From Corynebacterium tuberculostearicum (GTDB lineage Bacteria > Actinomycetota > Actinomycetes > Mycobacteriales > Mycobacteriaceae): a stretch of DNA of 64,000 nucleotides. The position numbers were made by a program, and so were the translations under genes. Within the stretch, counting starts at the first letter, position 1. Every line of letters begins with the position of its first letter. Below the pieces are notes generated by a model that had not been told where the DNA came from, made no database searches, and saw nothing but the letters and a program-made list of their open reading frames with translations. The stretch lies in the NCBI RefSeq assembly GCF_030503735.1, contig NZ_CP073096.1:372001-436000 (forward strand), given 5' to 3'. Shown piece after piece: positions 1 through 8,741 of the stretch.

Positions 1-126
1 CGCCAAGGTTCAGAATCCCCCGAAGAGGTGGATCCTAAATACTGGGCGGAGAACCGCGATAGCCGCCAACGCGGCGATGAGCACACGGTATCTGAGGGGC
101 AGCAGCGAGACTCTTCGACGACATAG
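1..126 (+). CDS. C-terminal tail of upstream gene (partial), possibly lgt
   Basis: Frame 1 is open from the window edge to TAG at 124-126 and encodes 41 residues that are polar and charged (SPEEVDPKYWAENRDS and onward). It looks like a hydrophilic C-terminal extension, not a catalytic domain. In corynebacteria the gene before pyk is usually lgt (prolipoprotein diacylglyceryl transferase), whose actinobacterial forms often end in such a tail; that assignment is inference from gene order. The gene body lies outside the window, so the identity cannot be confirmed here. Confidence 0.4.
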   Translation, partial: RQGSESPEEVDPKYWAENRDSRQRGDEHTVSEGQQRDSSTT

Positions 127-223
127 ATCTTGCCCAAGTGTTTCCGTTTGGGTTTGTTTTGTGGGAATCAGGGGATTTTGGGGTGCCCGTTCGGAAAATG
201 AAATCGGAAATTTGTGGCCGCAA

Positions 224-269
224 TCCGTCCGAAGGAGTAGGTTGGGGAGTGTTCAGTTTCTCCGACGGA
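224..269 (+). repeat. Leader hairpin upstream of pyk
   Basis: TCCGTC at 224-229 pairs with GACGGA at 264-269, and GGAG at 234-237 can pair with CTCC at 260-263. The structure ends 11 bases before the pyk start codon, so it could affect ribosome access. There is no T-tract, so it is not a terminator. Confidence 0.3.
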
Positions 270-280
270 ATAGGCCAATA

Positions 281-1699
281 ATGCTGGATAGAAGAACGAA
301 GATTGTCTGTACTCTCGGCCCTGCCGTAGCTAGCGAGGATGGAATTTTGCGCCTCGTTCAAGACGGTATGGACGTTGCCCGCCTGAATATGTCTCACGGC
401 GAGCATGCGGACCACGAGGCGAATTACAACTGGGTGCGCCAGGCTACTGATAAGACTGGCCGCGCCGTTGGTATTTTGGCGGACCTACAGGGCCCCAAGA
501 TTCGCCTTGGCCGCTTCATTAACGGCGAGGAGCAGTGGAATGACGGCGAGATTGTCCGCATCACCGTGGACGATATCGAAGGCGCCCACGACCGCGTTTC
601 CACCACCTACAAGGGCTTGGCTAAGGATGCCAAGCCTGGTGACCGCCTGTTGATTGATGACGGCAAGGTTGCTGTTGTATGTAAGGAAGTCGACGGCAAT
701 GACGTCGTTTGTGAGGTCACCGAAGGTGGCCCAGTTTCCAATAACAAGGGCGTATCCCTGCCGGGCATGGATATTTCCGTGCCGACTTTGTCGGAGAAGG
801 ACATTGCTGACCTGCGTTTCGCATTGAAGCTTGGCGTTGACCTGATTGCTTTGTCTTTCGTTCGCTCCCCAGCCGACGTGGATAAGGTCCACGAGATCAT
901 GGACGAAGAGGGCCGCCGCGTTCCGGTTATTGCCAAGCTGGAAAAGCCGGAGGCAGTCGATGCTCTCGAATCCATCGTGTTGGCATTCGATGCCATCATG
1001 ATTGCTCGCGGTGACCTTGGCGTGGAGGTACCGCTGGAGCGCGTGCCGCTATTCCAGAAGCGCGCTATCCAGATTGCTCGCGAGAACGCTAAGCCGGTCA
1101 TCGTGGCTACACAGATGCTGGATTCCATGATTTCCAATCTGCGCCCGACCCGTGCGGAGGCCTCCGATGTGGCCAATGCTGTGCTCGATGGCGCCGATGC
1201 TGTCATGCTCTCCGGTGAGACGTCTGTGGGTATTGACCCACAAAACGTTGTGCGTACCATGTCCAAGATCGTGGCCAATGCTGAGGACGGCGGCAAGGTT
1301 CCGCCGCTCACCCACGTTCCGCGCACCAAGCGCGGCGTAGTTTCTTACTCCGCCCGCGATATTGCAGAGCGCCTGAATGCGAAGGCTATCGTGGCCTTCA
1401 CCACCTCCGGTGATACTGCAAAGCGCGTAGCGCGCCTGCACTCTCACCTGCCGTTGCTGGCGTTTACCCCGAACCCGGCGGTGCGCTCCCAGCTGGCATT
1501 GACTTGGGGTGCTGAGACCTTCTTGAGTCCGCACGTTAAGTCCACCGATGACATGATGGAAGCCATCGATGATGCATTGCTGGAGATGGACAAGTACGAA
1601 GAAGGTGACATGATTGTCGTCATTGCTGGTACTCCTCCAGGAATTGCTGGCAACACCAACATGATTCAGTGCCACTTGTTGGGTGAAACCAAGAAGTAG
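281..1699 (+). CDS. pyk: Pyruvate kinase
   Basis: Transfers phosphate from phosphoenolpyruvate to ADP in the last step of glycolysis; cytosolic. The 472-residue product has the full TIM-barrel plus C-terminal allosteric domain layout. Residues 1-16 hold the N-terminal RRTKIVCTLGPA motif, followed by ADLQGPKIRLG near 67. The active-site signature VIAKLEKPEAV carries the catalytic Lys near 219 and metal-binding Glu near 221, followed by ARGDLGVE and ATQMLDSM. The reading frame is open further upstream to 77, but homology begins at the ATG at 281, which I chose as the start. The length is normal for the family. A strong terminator follows directly, so it appears monocistronic. Confidence 0.97.
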   Translation: MLDRRTKIVCTLGPAVASEDGILRLVQDGMDVARLNMSHGEHADHEANYNWVRQATDKTGRAVGILADLQGPKIRLGRFINGEEQWNDGEIVRITVDDIEGAHDRVSTTYKGLAKDAKPGDRLLIDDGKVAVVCKEVDGNDVVCEVTEGGPVSNNKGVSLPGMDISVPTLSEKDIADLRFALKLGVDLIALSFVRSPADVDKVHEIMDEEGRRVPVIAKLEKPEAVDALESIVLAFDAIMIARGDLGVEVPLERVPLFQKRAIQIARENAKPVIVATQMLDSMISNLRPTRAEASDVANAVLDGADAVMLSGETSVGIDPQNVVRTMSKIVANAEDGGKVPPLTHVPRTKRGVVSYSARDIAERLNAKAIVAFTTSGDTAKRVARLHSHLPLLAFTPNPAVRSQLALTWGAETFLSPHVKSTDDMMEAIDDALLEMDKYEEGDMIVVIAGTPPGIAGNTNMIQCHLLGETKK

Positions 1700-1710
1700 G
1701 TTTTGGTACG

Positions 1711-1759
1711 AGCGCCGCGCCCCACCCTTTAAAACGTTCCACGGGTCGCGGCGCTTTTC
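1711..1759 (+). terminator. Rho-independent terminator of pyk
   Basis: AGCGCCGCG at 1711-1719 pairs perfectly with CGCGGCGCT at 1747-1755 and is followed by TTTTCT. It lies 12 bases after the pyk stop codon. Confidence 0.85.
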
Positions 1760-1956
1760 TATATGAATTTATACAAATGTAGAATTATATTTACCTCGCG
1801 TACACGCAGCAGTTGCTTTCCTGACATGCGGCTACAGTACTTTGTGGTTGTTCTTGTTTCAGCTTCTCTACACATTCAAAGGACAACTGCACAATGACCT
1901 AAATCAGGCAGACTTGGCCTCAATGGCTGCGCTTACCGTCATCCATTTTCATTTAA

Positions 1957-1985
1957 TTGTCAATAAGCGTCGACGGGGATAGGCT
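1957..1985 (+). promoter_or_regulatory. Promoter of the cation efflux gene
   Basis: TTGTCA (1957-1962) and TAGGCT (1980-1985) are separated by 17 bases, a good sigma-A pair. The predicted transcription start falls at about 1991-1992, the first base of the start codon, so the mRNA is probably leaderless. Confidence 0.6.
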
Positions 1986-1991
1986 GAGTGC

Positions 1992-2882
1992 ATGGCACAC
2001 GAGCACCACGACCACGATCACTCCAGCACGCCGCTGCGCGCACTCTTGATTGCGCTAGGCATTACCGGCACCGTCTTCTTCGCGGAGCTGATCGGCGGCT
2101 GGTTGGCGGGTTCGATGGCGCTGATGGCGGATGCGATGCACATGCTTTCCGACGCTGCGGGGTTGATCATCGCGGTGTTAGCGATGTTGGTTGGGCGCCG
2201 ACAAGCATCGGCTCAGGCCACGTACGGCTACCGACGAGTGGAGGTGCTTGCTGCACTGGCGAACGCAGTGATGGTGCTGGCGATCTCGGTGTGGATTGTC
2301 GTCGAGGCGGTGCGCCGCCTGCAGAGCCCGGCCGAAGTGCAGGGAAAAACGATGCTGATCATCGCGGTTATCGGCCTGGTGGCGAATGCGCTATCGGCGT
2401 GGGTTCTGCACCGGCACCGCAAATCCTCGATCAACGTGGAGGGCGCGTTCTTGCACGTGTTAGTGGATATGCTCGGCTCGGTCGCAGTAATCGTGGCCGG
2501 CATCGTGGTACTGACCACGGGGTTTGTGGCGGCGGACGTGATCGCCTCCCTAGCGATCGCGGCGATGGTGCTGCCGCGCGCCTGGCAGCTCATGCGGCTT
2601 TCGGCGAGCGTGCTGCTCGAGCAAGTCCCGGCGGACTTCGACGCCAGTGCGATCGAGCCCGCGCTGCGGCAGGTCGAGGGCGTTGCTGACATCCACGACC
2701 TGCACTTGTGGAGCCTGGACGGCGTGAACGTGCTCACGACCGTGCATATCGTGCGCGACGGCACCGTCGGCACCGGCCCGCTGTTGGATGCCGCCCAGCA
2801 GGCCCTGCGCGAACACGGTATCGAGCACTCCACCATCCAGATTGAGCACCCAGAGCACGAATCCCACGAGACGGTGTGCTGA
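1992..2882 (+). CDS. Cation diffusion facilitator (Zn/Co/Cd efflux) family protein
   Basis: Proton-coupled efflux of divalent metal across the cytoplasmic membrane, most likely zinc. The 296-residue product starts with a His/Asp-rich metal-binding stretch (HEHHDHDH). About six membrane segments follow (roughly 16-36, 45-65, 83-105, 117-137, 150-175, 178-195). The TM2 metal site appears as DAMHMLSDA and the TM5 site as HVLVDMLGS, matching the CzcD/ZitB group. Residues 200-285 form the cytoplasmic domain (HDLHLWSLDG). The product ends in HETVC, a possible extra metal ligand. No ribosome-binding site precedes the ATG, in keeping with a leaderless transcript. The metal specificity is not readable from sequence. 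Remnant IS DNA begins only a few bases after the stop codon. Confidence 0.92.
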   Translation: MAHEHHDHDHSSTPLRALLIALGITGTVFFAELIGGWLAGSMALMADAMHMLSDAAGLIIAVLAMLVGRRQASAQATYGYRRVEVLAALANAVMVLAISVWIVVEAVRRLQSPAEVQGKTMLIIAVIGLVANALSAWVLHRHRKSSINVEGAFLHVLVDMLGSVAVIVAGIVVLTTGFVAADVIASLAIAAMVLPRAWQLMRLSASVLLEQVPADFDASAIEPALRQVEGVADIHDLHLWSLDGVNVLTTVHIVRDGTVGTGPLLDAAQQALREHGIEHSTIQIEHPEHESHETVC

Positions 2883-2886
2883 TTCC

Positions 2887-3643
2887 CTTCTAACCTGACT
2901 TAGGCCAATTTTGTGCGGAAGTTCGCGGCCGGTGATTACTTGGATGGTGGCAGTGAGGTCGGGCGGGAATGGTACGGCGGCGTGAATGGTTTCGCCGCCA
3001 ACGACGAGTTGAAAGCTGCGGTATTTCTTGAGTGTTCTCACGAGGCGTTTGATGAAGTGACCACTGCGGGTCTCCATCAGGTGGGTCACGGCTAGTGCTG
3101 CCATCACAATATTGAGATGTGCTGTGATCGAGTTTTGTTTCCTCGCATAGATTGGGCGTGCTTTCAGGTCTGATTTCGACATCCGATACGACATTTTTCA
3201 ATGTGGAATAGCCTGCGGTAATGCCCGATAACCTCCTGGGCGGGAAGAGCGGTCAGGTCGGTTTCATAGCCTTTAATTCCGGCTAGGGCTCGGTGTTTGG
3301 CAGCAAGAGCGTAGTTGACCTTCTTGTTCGGGGTGGAAAGATCGAAATAGCGGTTGCGCTTAATGGCGATTTCGCCGTCAACAGCGCGTTTGGCTTTTGC
3401 GACTTGCTCTTTGATTCCGCGCAGGCCGCGTCTGGCCCGATCATAGGAGTACTGGAAGTGGGTCACCGTATTCGGGGTTGTGTGTTTGCGCGCATCGCTT
3501 GCCGAGGCTTGTGTCCAGATCTGGCCGTGGGCGTAGGCTTCACCAGGGATTTCCCGCCGCCAGGTTTCAATCACCTCAGGCACGGTGGGGTTTCACCGAC
3601 AAAATGTAGTGCAGACCTGCATCTAACAATGCTTGCTTGTTCG
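2887..3643 (-). pseudogene. Truncated, frameshifted IS1634/IS4-type transposase remnant
   Basis: Read on the minus strand from 3643, the frames encode successive parts of one DDE transposase C-terminal half. They are NKQALLDAGLHYILSVKP, then VPEVIETWRREIPGEAYAHGQ up to VIGHYRRLFHIEK, then SYRMSKSDLKARPIYARK up to TGRELPHKIGLSQ. The first junction is explained by one extra C in the CCCC run around 3587-3590. The second is explained by two extra bases near 3188-3190. The N-terminal half, including the first catalytic residues, is missing: the frame stops at the left edge of the IS256 element. The stop codon is also not in frame. No function is expected. The family call rests on the recognisable IEK-YRMSKSDLKARP motif. 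Confidence 0.8.
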
Positions 3644-5078
3644 GAGGGTGTCAAGTTGTTTGTGTGTGGGGCTAGGTTTATAGGTATTTGTCGAAGCTGT
3701 CGGGGTAGGCCACGGCCTTTTGGTTAATGGCTTGTTTCCAGCCGAAAACTCGGGTCCCTTCCATGAGTCTGCCGGTTGTCGCTGAGACTCGTTTGCCCTG
3801 CTTCGCTCTCTTGGCAGCTCGTCTGTCTTCGATATTGCAGATCATCAACCATAGCGTCTTGAGCGCTGATTCATTGTTAGTGAACTGCACCCTGTTGCGG
3901 GTAGCTTTCCGCAGTTCATTGTTGAATGATTCAATCGAATTCTTCGTGTAAATGACCTTGCTGGCTGCTGGTGGGAACTGGAGAAACGGTACGAAACGCG
4001 CCCATGCATCTCGCCAGACTTTGACTGAGCGTGGATACTTTTCTCCCAATTCAGAGGCTTCAAATTCGTCTAAGGCAGCCTTAGCTGTGGACTCGTCCGT
4101 GGCGGTGTAAATCTTTTTCAACGCGGCCGATACGCCCCGGCGATCCCTGTAGGCTACCCATCGGTTAGCGGCACGAATCAGGTGCACGATACAGGTTTGC
4201 ACCATAGAGTTCGGCCAGGTTGCCTTTACTTCTTCCGGCAAGCCTTTGAACCCGTTACAGCAAACGATAAAGACGTCTTTAACCCCACGGTTAGAAAGAT
4301 TGGCGCATACTTGCGCCCAGGATGAAGCGCTTTCTTCTTTGGCAATCCACGATTCCAAAAAGTGCTTGATACCGTCGAGAGCCACGCCGATTGCCATGTA
4401 CGCGGACTTATTGACCACTAGGCCGCCATCGCGGATTTTAATGCGCAGCGCGTCCAGGAAAATGACCGGGTAGAACTCGTCTAGCTGGCGGTTTTGCCAG
4501 ACCATGACCTCATCGAGGACGGCATCGGTGACTGCGGAAATCGTCTCATGGGAAATATCAACACGCATCGCCGTTGCCATATGGTGCTGGATGTCCCTAA
4601 TTGTCATCCCACCGGCGTACAAGCTAACGGTCATGTCATCGACATCGGTCAATCTCCTCGAGCCTTTAGGGACCATAGTCAGCAAGAATGTACCAGCCCT
4701 ATCCCTCGGCACATCCACGGTAACTGGCCCGTAGTTAGAATCCACGGTCTTTGGATACGACCCGTTGCGGTGATTGTCTGTTCTAGCTGCAGCTTTAGCG
4801 CTCCTGTCGCCAGACTCGTAGCCCAGGTGGGCATCCATTTCAGCGTTGAGTCCCCTGGTAATCGAGGCTTGCAACATGCCGCGAACCAGGTCGTTGGCAT
4901 CCGTAGTAGACGTGCCTAGGTCATCAATCAGCTTCGCGATTTCAGGGTTAGCAAGAAGCTTCTTTTCAATCGCATCAATCTTGACCTTATCAGCCGGATC
5001 TCGTCTCGCCACAGTAGTCATTCTGGTCCATCTCCTCATGCAGGTTAGGTACCCACACACAAACCATCAGACACTCTC
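3644..5078 (-). mobile_element. IS256-family insertion sequence, complete ends, no target duplication
   Basis: Terminal inverted repeats are GAGGGTGTC-5nt-GTTTGTGTGTGGG at 3644 and its counterpart ending at 5078 (read inward: GAGAGTGTC-5nt-GTTTGTGTGTGGG). That is 21 of 22 matches outside the 5-base variable block. One transposase gene fills the interior. The 8 bases outside each end differ (CTTGTTCG on the left, TATTCCGA on the right), so the usual 8-9 bp target duplication is absent. Different broken genes lie on the two sides, which points to a deletion or recombination event at this element and not a simple insertion. Confidence 0.88.
3678..5021 (-). CDS. IS256-family transposase, probably catalytically defective
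   Basis: DDE transposase of the mutator type, 447 residues from the ATG at 5021, which has AGGAGA upstream; the frame is open to 5060. The N-terminal DNA-binding region is followed by the catalytic core. Asp190 lies in the motif VIFLDALRIKIRDG, the second position is Asn256 in VCCNGFKGLPEE, and Glu364 lies in NSIESFNNELR. The spacing 66 and 108 is what I expect for the IS256 DDE triad, so Asn256 (AAC, plus-strand 4254-4256) stands where Asp is normally found. The C-x-x-H motif (TCIVHLIRAANR) is intact. The reading frame is otherwise undamaged, so the change looks recent. Loss of activity is inference. Confidence 0.92.
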   Translation of the reverse strand: MTTVARRDPADKVKIDAIEKKLLANPEIAKLIDDLGTSTTDANDLVRGMLQASITRGLNAEMDAHLGYESGDRSAKAAARTDNHRNGSYPKTVDSNYGPVTVDVPRDRAGTFLLTMVPKGSRRLTDVDDMTVSLYAGGMTIRDIQHHMATAMRVDISHETISAVTDAVLDEVMVWQNRQLDEFYPVIFLDALRIKIRDGGLVVNKSAYMAIGVALDGIKHFLESWIAKEESASSWAQVCANLSNRGVKDVFIVCCNGFKGLPEEVKATWPNSMVQTCIVHLIRAANRWVAYRDRRGVSAALKKIYTATDESTAKAALDEFEASELGEKYPRSVKVWRDAWARFVPFLQFPPAASKVIYTKNSIESFNNELRKATRNRVQFTNNESALKTLWLMICNIEDRRAAKRAKQGKRVSATTGRLMEGTRVFGWKQAINQKAVAYPDSFDKYL

Positions 5079-6182
5079 TATTCCGAAGCCACTCCGGCGG
5101 CGTGGGCCGCGCACAACAAGGACCGCGATAAGCTGCAGGACATTAGCCGTGAGATGCTCGGCAGTGACCTCGACCTAGTCATGGCTGCTGGCCACCCGTT
5201 CTACGATAACGACCACCAAAAGCTTGACACTCCGGATTACAGCTTCATGTACGAAAATGACTACGCCAAGCTTTCCGGAGGCGAGACCGACTGGAATTTC
5301 TTCGAGTCCAACGATGACTTCAAGAAGATGGCGCAAGGTGACGTCAAGCCGGAGCAGAAGTATTGGGGTATCGCGCAGGTTGGTTCCACATTGCAGAACT
5401 CCCGCTCGGGCGAGGCAAAGGCCCCATACTCGGACAAGCTTAACGATGTCGTCGATCTCCCCACAATGACTACTGGCGCCCTCAATGCGCTGGGACAGGA
5501 CGAGGATGGCTTTTCCGTCATGATCGAGGGCGGTGCCATCGACTGGGCTGGCCACGGAAATAACCCAGTGCGCGATATTGAGGAGACTCAGGACTTCAAT
5601 AAGTCGGTTGATGCTGCCATCAAGTGGGTAGAGGAGAACTCCTCGTGGGAGGAGACTCTGCTCGTCGTGACCGCGGACCACGAAACCGGTTATCTATCCG
5701 GTGCGAATGAGGCACCGACGGACGACAACCCCGATGCGGAAGACCGCTTTAACGCTATGGAAGGCGAAAAGAGCAAGGTTGCTCGCCACGGTTGGTACTC
5801 CGGGCAGCACACCAACCAATTGGTGCCATTCTTCTTCAAGGGTGCAGGCTCTGAGGACATCATGGCTAATACCTCCGGTACGGATTCGGTGCGCGGCGAT
5901 TTTATCGATAACACCTTGGTGGCCAACTTGGTCTTTGATGACTGGTGGAATGATGACGCCGGCTCTGCCGACGAGCCAGAGCAGCCGGGAGCTACTACTA
6001 ATCCGGCGGATGATGCAGGCAAGAAAGGCAGCAGCAAGGGCTTTGCCGCAGGACTAGCTACAGGCCTAGGAATCTTGGGCGCTGTCGTTGGTGGACTCGG
6101 GTTCCTAGCTACGCAGATTGGTGTGCTCAATATTGACCTAAAGCCCATCTACGAGCAGCTAAAGCGCGTCGGCCTGCGCTAA
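5079..6182 (+). pseudogene. 5'-truncated alkaline phosphatase
   Basis: The frame is open from the first base outside the IS256 element (YSEATPAAWAAHNKDRDKLQ) to TAA at 6182, with no start of its own. It is the C-terminal two-thirds of a PhoA-type alkaline phosphatase. Visible metal-ligand motifs are IEGGAIDWAGHGNN, VTADHETGYLSGA and RHGWYSGQHTNQ. The N-terminal part is missing, including the signal peptide, first metal Asp, nucleophile Ser region and Thr ligand. The end has a small-residue linker and one membrane segment (GFAAGLATGLGILGAVVGGL), so the intact protein was probably anchored outside the membrane. An internal ATG at 5154 could begin a product, but it would lack the active-site serine. 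Confidence 0.85.
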
Positions 6183-6211
6183 ACAAACGGAACTAGGCAT
6201 AGCGCCACCCT

Positions 6212-6254
6212 AAAGTCCTGCTCTCTGCTGCAGAAGCGGAGGGCAGGACTTTTC
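6212..6254. terminator. Bidirectional terminator between phosphatase remnant and glgP
   Basis: AAAGTCCTGCTCTC at 6212-6225 pairs with GAGGGCAGGACTTT at 6239-6252 with one mismatch. T and A runs flank it on both strands. It sits between two convergent genes, one base from the glgP stop. Confidence 0.8.
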
Positions 6255-8645
6255 TTAGCTCTGGGAAATCGGAGTTGGTTGGATCTTCCAGACTTCGTTG
6301 GAATAGTCCGCGATGGTCCGGTCGGAAGAAAAGCGGCCGGAGTAGCAAATATTGAGCCATGCCTTCTTGGCCCAGGCAAGTTGGTCTGCCTCGTATTCGG
6401 CCGCCATGCGGTCACGGGTTTCGCGGTAGTCGGCAAAGTCACCTAGGACGTAGTACTGGTCTTGTGCGTGTTCGCCGTAGCCGTCGAGAAGCAAGGCACG
6501 CAGATCACCGAAGAGGCCGGCATTTTCGGAGCCCAAGGTGCCGTCGACAAGCGCATCCAGCACGCGGGCCAATCCAGGAACGCTGTGGTAAAGCTCGCCT
6601 GGGTTGTAGTCTGCGCGCAGCTGTGGCAGCTCTTCATTGCGGGCACCAAAGATATAGGCATTGTCTTCACCAACCGCCTCGACGATTTCCACGTTCGCGC
6701 CATCCATGGTGCCCAAGGTCAGCGCGCCATTCATCATGAACTTCATATTGGATGTGCCGGAGGCTTCCTTGCCCGCTACAGAAATCTGTTCAGAGATATC
6801 GGCGGCCGGGATAATGTGCTCGGCGGGGGAGACGTTGTAATTCTCTACAAAGACAACGCGGATGATGTCCTTGGTGGCCGGATCGTTATTTACCAAGTCC
6901 GCGATGGTGTTGATGAGCTTAATAATCGCCTTGGCGCGGTCGTAGCCCGGCGCGGCCTTGGCACCAAAAATGAAGGTGCGTTTGGGCACGGTCTCGCCCC
7001 TTTCCTTGATGCGGAAATAGAGGTCAAGAACGTAAAGGGCGTTCATCAACTGGCGCTTGTACTCGTGCAGGCGCTTAATCTGCACGTCAAAGATGGAAAC
7101 AGGGTCAACTTCCGCGCCTTGGTGTGCGTTTACCCAGTGTGCAAAGTCGCGCTTATTAGCCTGTTTGATGGCGATAAGCTCTCGCAGTAGGTCGGTATCG
7201 TCGGCCTTATCGGCGAGCTGGGCAAGCTGGGTGAGGTCAGTGACCCACGCATCGGAGCCCGCTTGCTGGGTAAGTAGTTCTGCCAAGCGTGGGTTGCACA
7301 TCTTGAGCCAGCGCCGCGGGGTGACGCCATTGGTCTTATTGTTGAATTTCTCTGGCCAAAGCTCGTGCCATTCGGAGAGCGTATCGGCCTTGATGATTTC
7401 GGTATGCAACGCAGCGACTCCATTGATGGAGTAGGCGGCGTAGCAGGCGATCCAGGCCATGTGCACGCGCCCGTTGGATACGGGCGCCATGTAGTCGATG
7501 CGGCCTTGGTCCAAGCCGCGGTGGGCCATATCCTCGCGGAAGCGGCGGTCGATTTCCTCCACCAACTGCCAAATGCGCCAGAAAAGCTTCTGGAAAATGG
7601 ACACTTCCCAGCTCTCCAGCGCCTCTGCTAGCACGGTGTGGTTGGTATAAGCGAAGGTTTCGGTGACCACCTTCCATGCCTCATCCCAGCTCATGTCGTG
7701 TTCATCAAGCAGGATGCGCAGCAGCTCTGGGATGGCTAGCACGGGGTGGGTGTCATTGAGCTGGATGGAGTTGTACTGGGCAAAACTCGTGAGAACCTTG
7801 CCATGCTGAGCAATGTAGTTATCCACCATGGTTTGCAGGGATGCGGAGACAAAGAAGTATTGCTGGCGCACACGCAGTACCTTGCCCTCGTAAGTAGTGT
7901 CATTGGGGTAGAGCACGCGGCAGATATCCATGACGCGCTCGCGCTGGACAATCGCCTCGGTAAAGCGCTGGGAGTTGAAGGCATCGTAATCGAATTCATC
8001 GATCGGCTCAGACTTCCATAGGCGCAGGGTTCCTACGTTATCGGTGCCGTAGCCAGTAATAGGCATGTCATAGGGGATGGCGCGCACGTCCATGTCATCG
8101 AAATGAACGCGGCGCTGTTCTGAGGTGCGACGAATGACAAAGTCATAGCCATTCTCCATCCAGGCATCCGGCTGTTCCTTCTGGAAGCCATTGTCAAAGG
8201 TCTGGCGGAATAGGCCGTAGCGGTAGAGCAAGCCGTATCCCGTAACGGGATAGTCTTGGGTGACGGCGGAATCAAGGAAGCAGGCAGCGAGACGTCCGAG
8301 GCCGCCGTTGCCGAGTGCAGCATCGTGTTCGGCTTCGAGAACATCACTCAACTTGTGGTCAGCCGCATTGGCTGCTGCCTTGGCCTCGTCAACCAAGCCC
8401 AGATTGGTGAGATTATTGAGCAGCGCGCGGCCTTGGAGAAACTCCGCGGAGAAGTAGTGCTGCTGACGGGTAGCGGCGTAAGCGGCGCGGGTGCGCTCCC
8501 AGTTATCAGCAATCTGCTCCATAACGGCGCCGGAAAGGCCTGCCCAGAATTTGCGGTAAGAGGCGCTGTGTGGGCTAACGCCGGAGGCCGCGCGAACGTG
8601 AGAGGGGACGGTAGATTCGAAAACAGAATGCCGTGGCTGGCTCAT
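6255..8645 (-). CDS. glgP: Glycogen/maltodextrin phosphorylase
   Basis: Releases glucose-1-phosphate from alpha-1,4-glucans with pyridoxal phosphate as cofactor; cytosolic carbon-storage metabolism. The 796-residue product is full length for the family. The N-terminal half contains QGRALLNNL and the GNGGLGRLAACFLDS segment. The C-terminal half contains KVVFVENYNVS-type sequence (VVFVENYNVSPAE) and the PLP-binding signature EASGTSNMKFMMNG with the Schiff-base Lys. The symbol glgP follows common corynebacterial use; malP would be equally defensible because the substrate preference is not readable. It is transcribed alone, with a promoter in the 96-base gap shared with the end of the amidohydrolase gene. 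Confidence 0.95.
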   Translation of the reverse strand: MSQPRHSVFESTVPSHVRAASGVSPHSASYRKFWAGLSGAVMEQIADNWERTRAAYAATRQQHYFSAEFLQGRALLNNLTNLGLVDEAKAAANAADHKLSDVLEAEHDAALGNGGLGRLAACFLDSAVTQDYPVTGYGLLYRYGLFRQTFDNGFQKEQPDAWMENGYDFVIRRTSEQRRVHFDDMDVRAIPYDMPITGYGTDNVGTLRLWKSEPIDEFDYDAFNSQRFTEAIVQRERVMDICRVLYPNDTTYEGKVLRVRQQYFFVSASLQTMVDNYIAQHGKVLTSFAQYNSIQLNDTHPVLAIPELLRILLDEHDMSWDEAWKVVTETFAYTNHTVLAEALESWEVSIFQKLFWRIWQLVEEIDRRFREDMAHRGLDQGRIDYMAPVSNGRVHMAWIACYAAYSINGVAALHTEIIKADTLSEWHELWPEKFNNKTNGVTPRRWLKMCNPRLAELLTQQAGSDAWVTDLTQLAQLADKADDTDLLRELIAIKQANKRDFAHWVNAHQGAEVDPVSIFDVQIKRLHEYKRQLMNALYVLDLYFRIKERGETVPKRTFIFGAKAAPGYDRAKAIIKLINTIADLVNNDPATKDIIRVVFVENYNVSPAEHIIPAADISEQISVAGKEASGTSNMKFMMNGALTLGTMDGANVEIVEAVGEDNAYIFGARNEELPQLRADYNPGELYHSVPGLARVLDALVDGTLGSENAGLFGDLRALLLDGYGEHAQDQYYVLGDFADYRETRDRMAAEYEADQLAWAKKAWLNICYSGRFSSDRTIADYSNEVWKIQPTPISQS

Positions 8646-8741
8646 TTGTAACCTTAAGCTAGTAGTTAGTCACGAAACGCCTGCCAGCTTAATAGCATCG
8701 GCTCTACCCTGCAGGGGGAGCGGCGCCCTTGCGCCGGGGAT

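Noticed and set aside
3636..5086. Target-site duplication of the IS256 element
   Set aside because: CTTGTTCG and TATTCCGA do not match, also when shifted by one or two bases.
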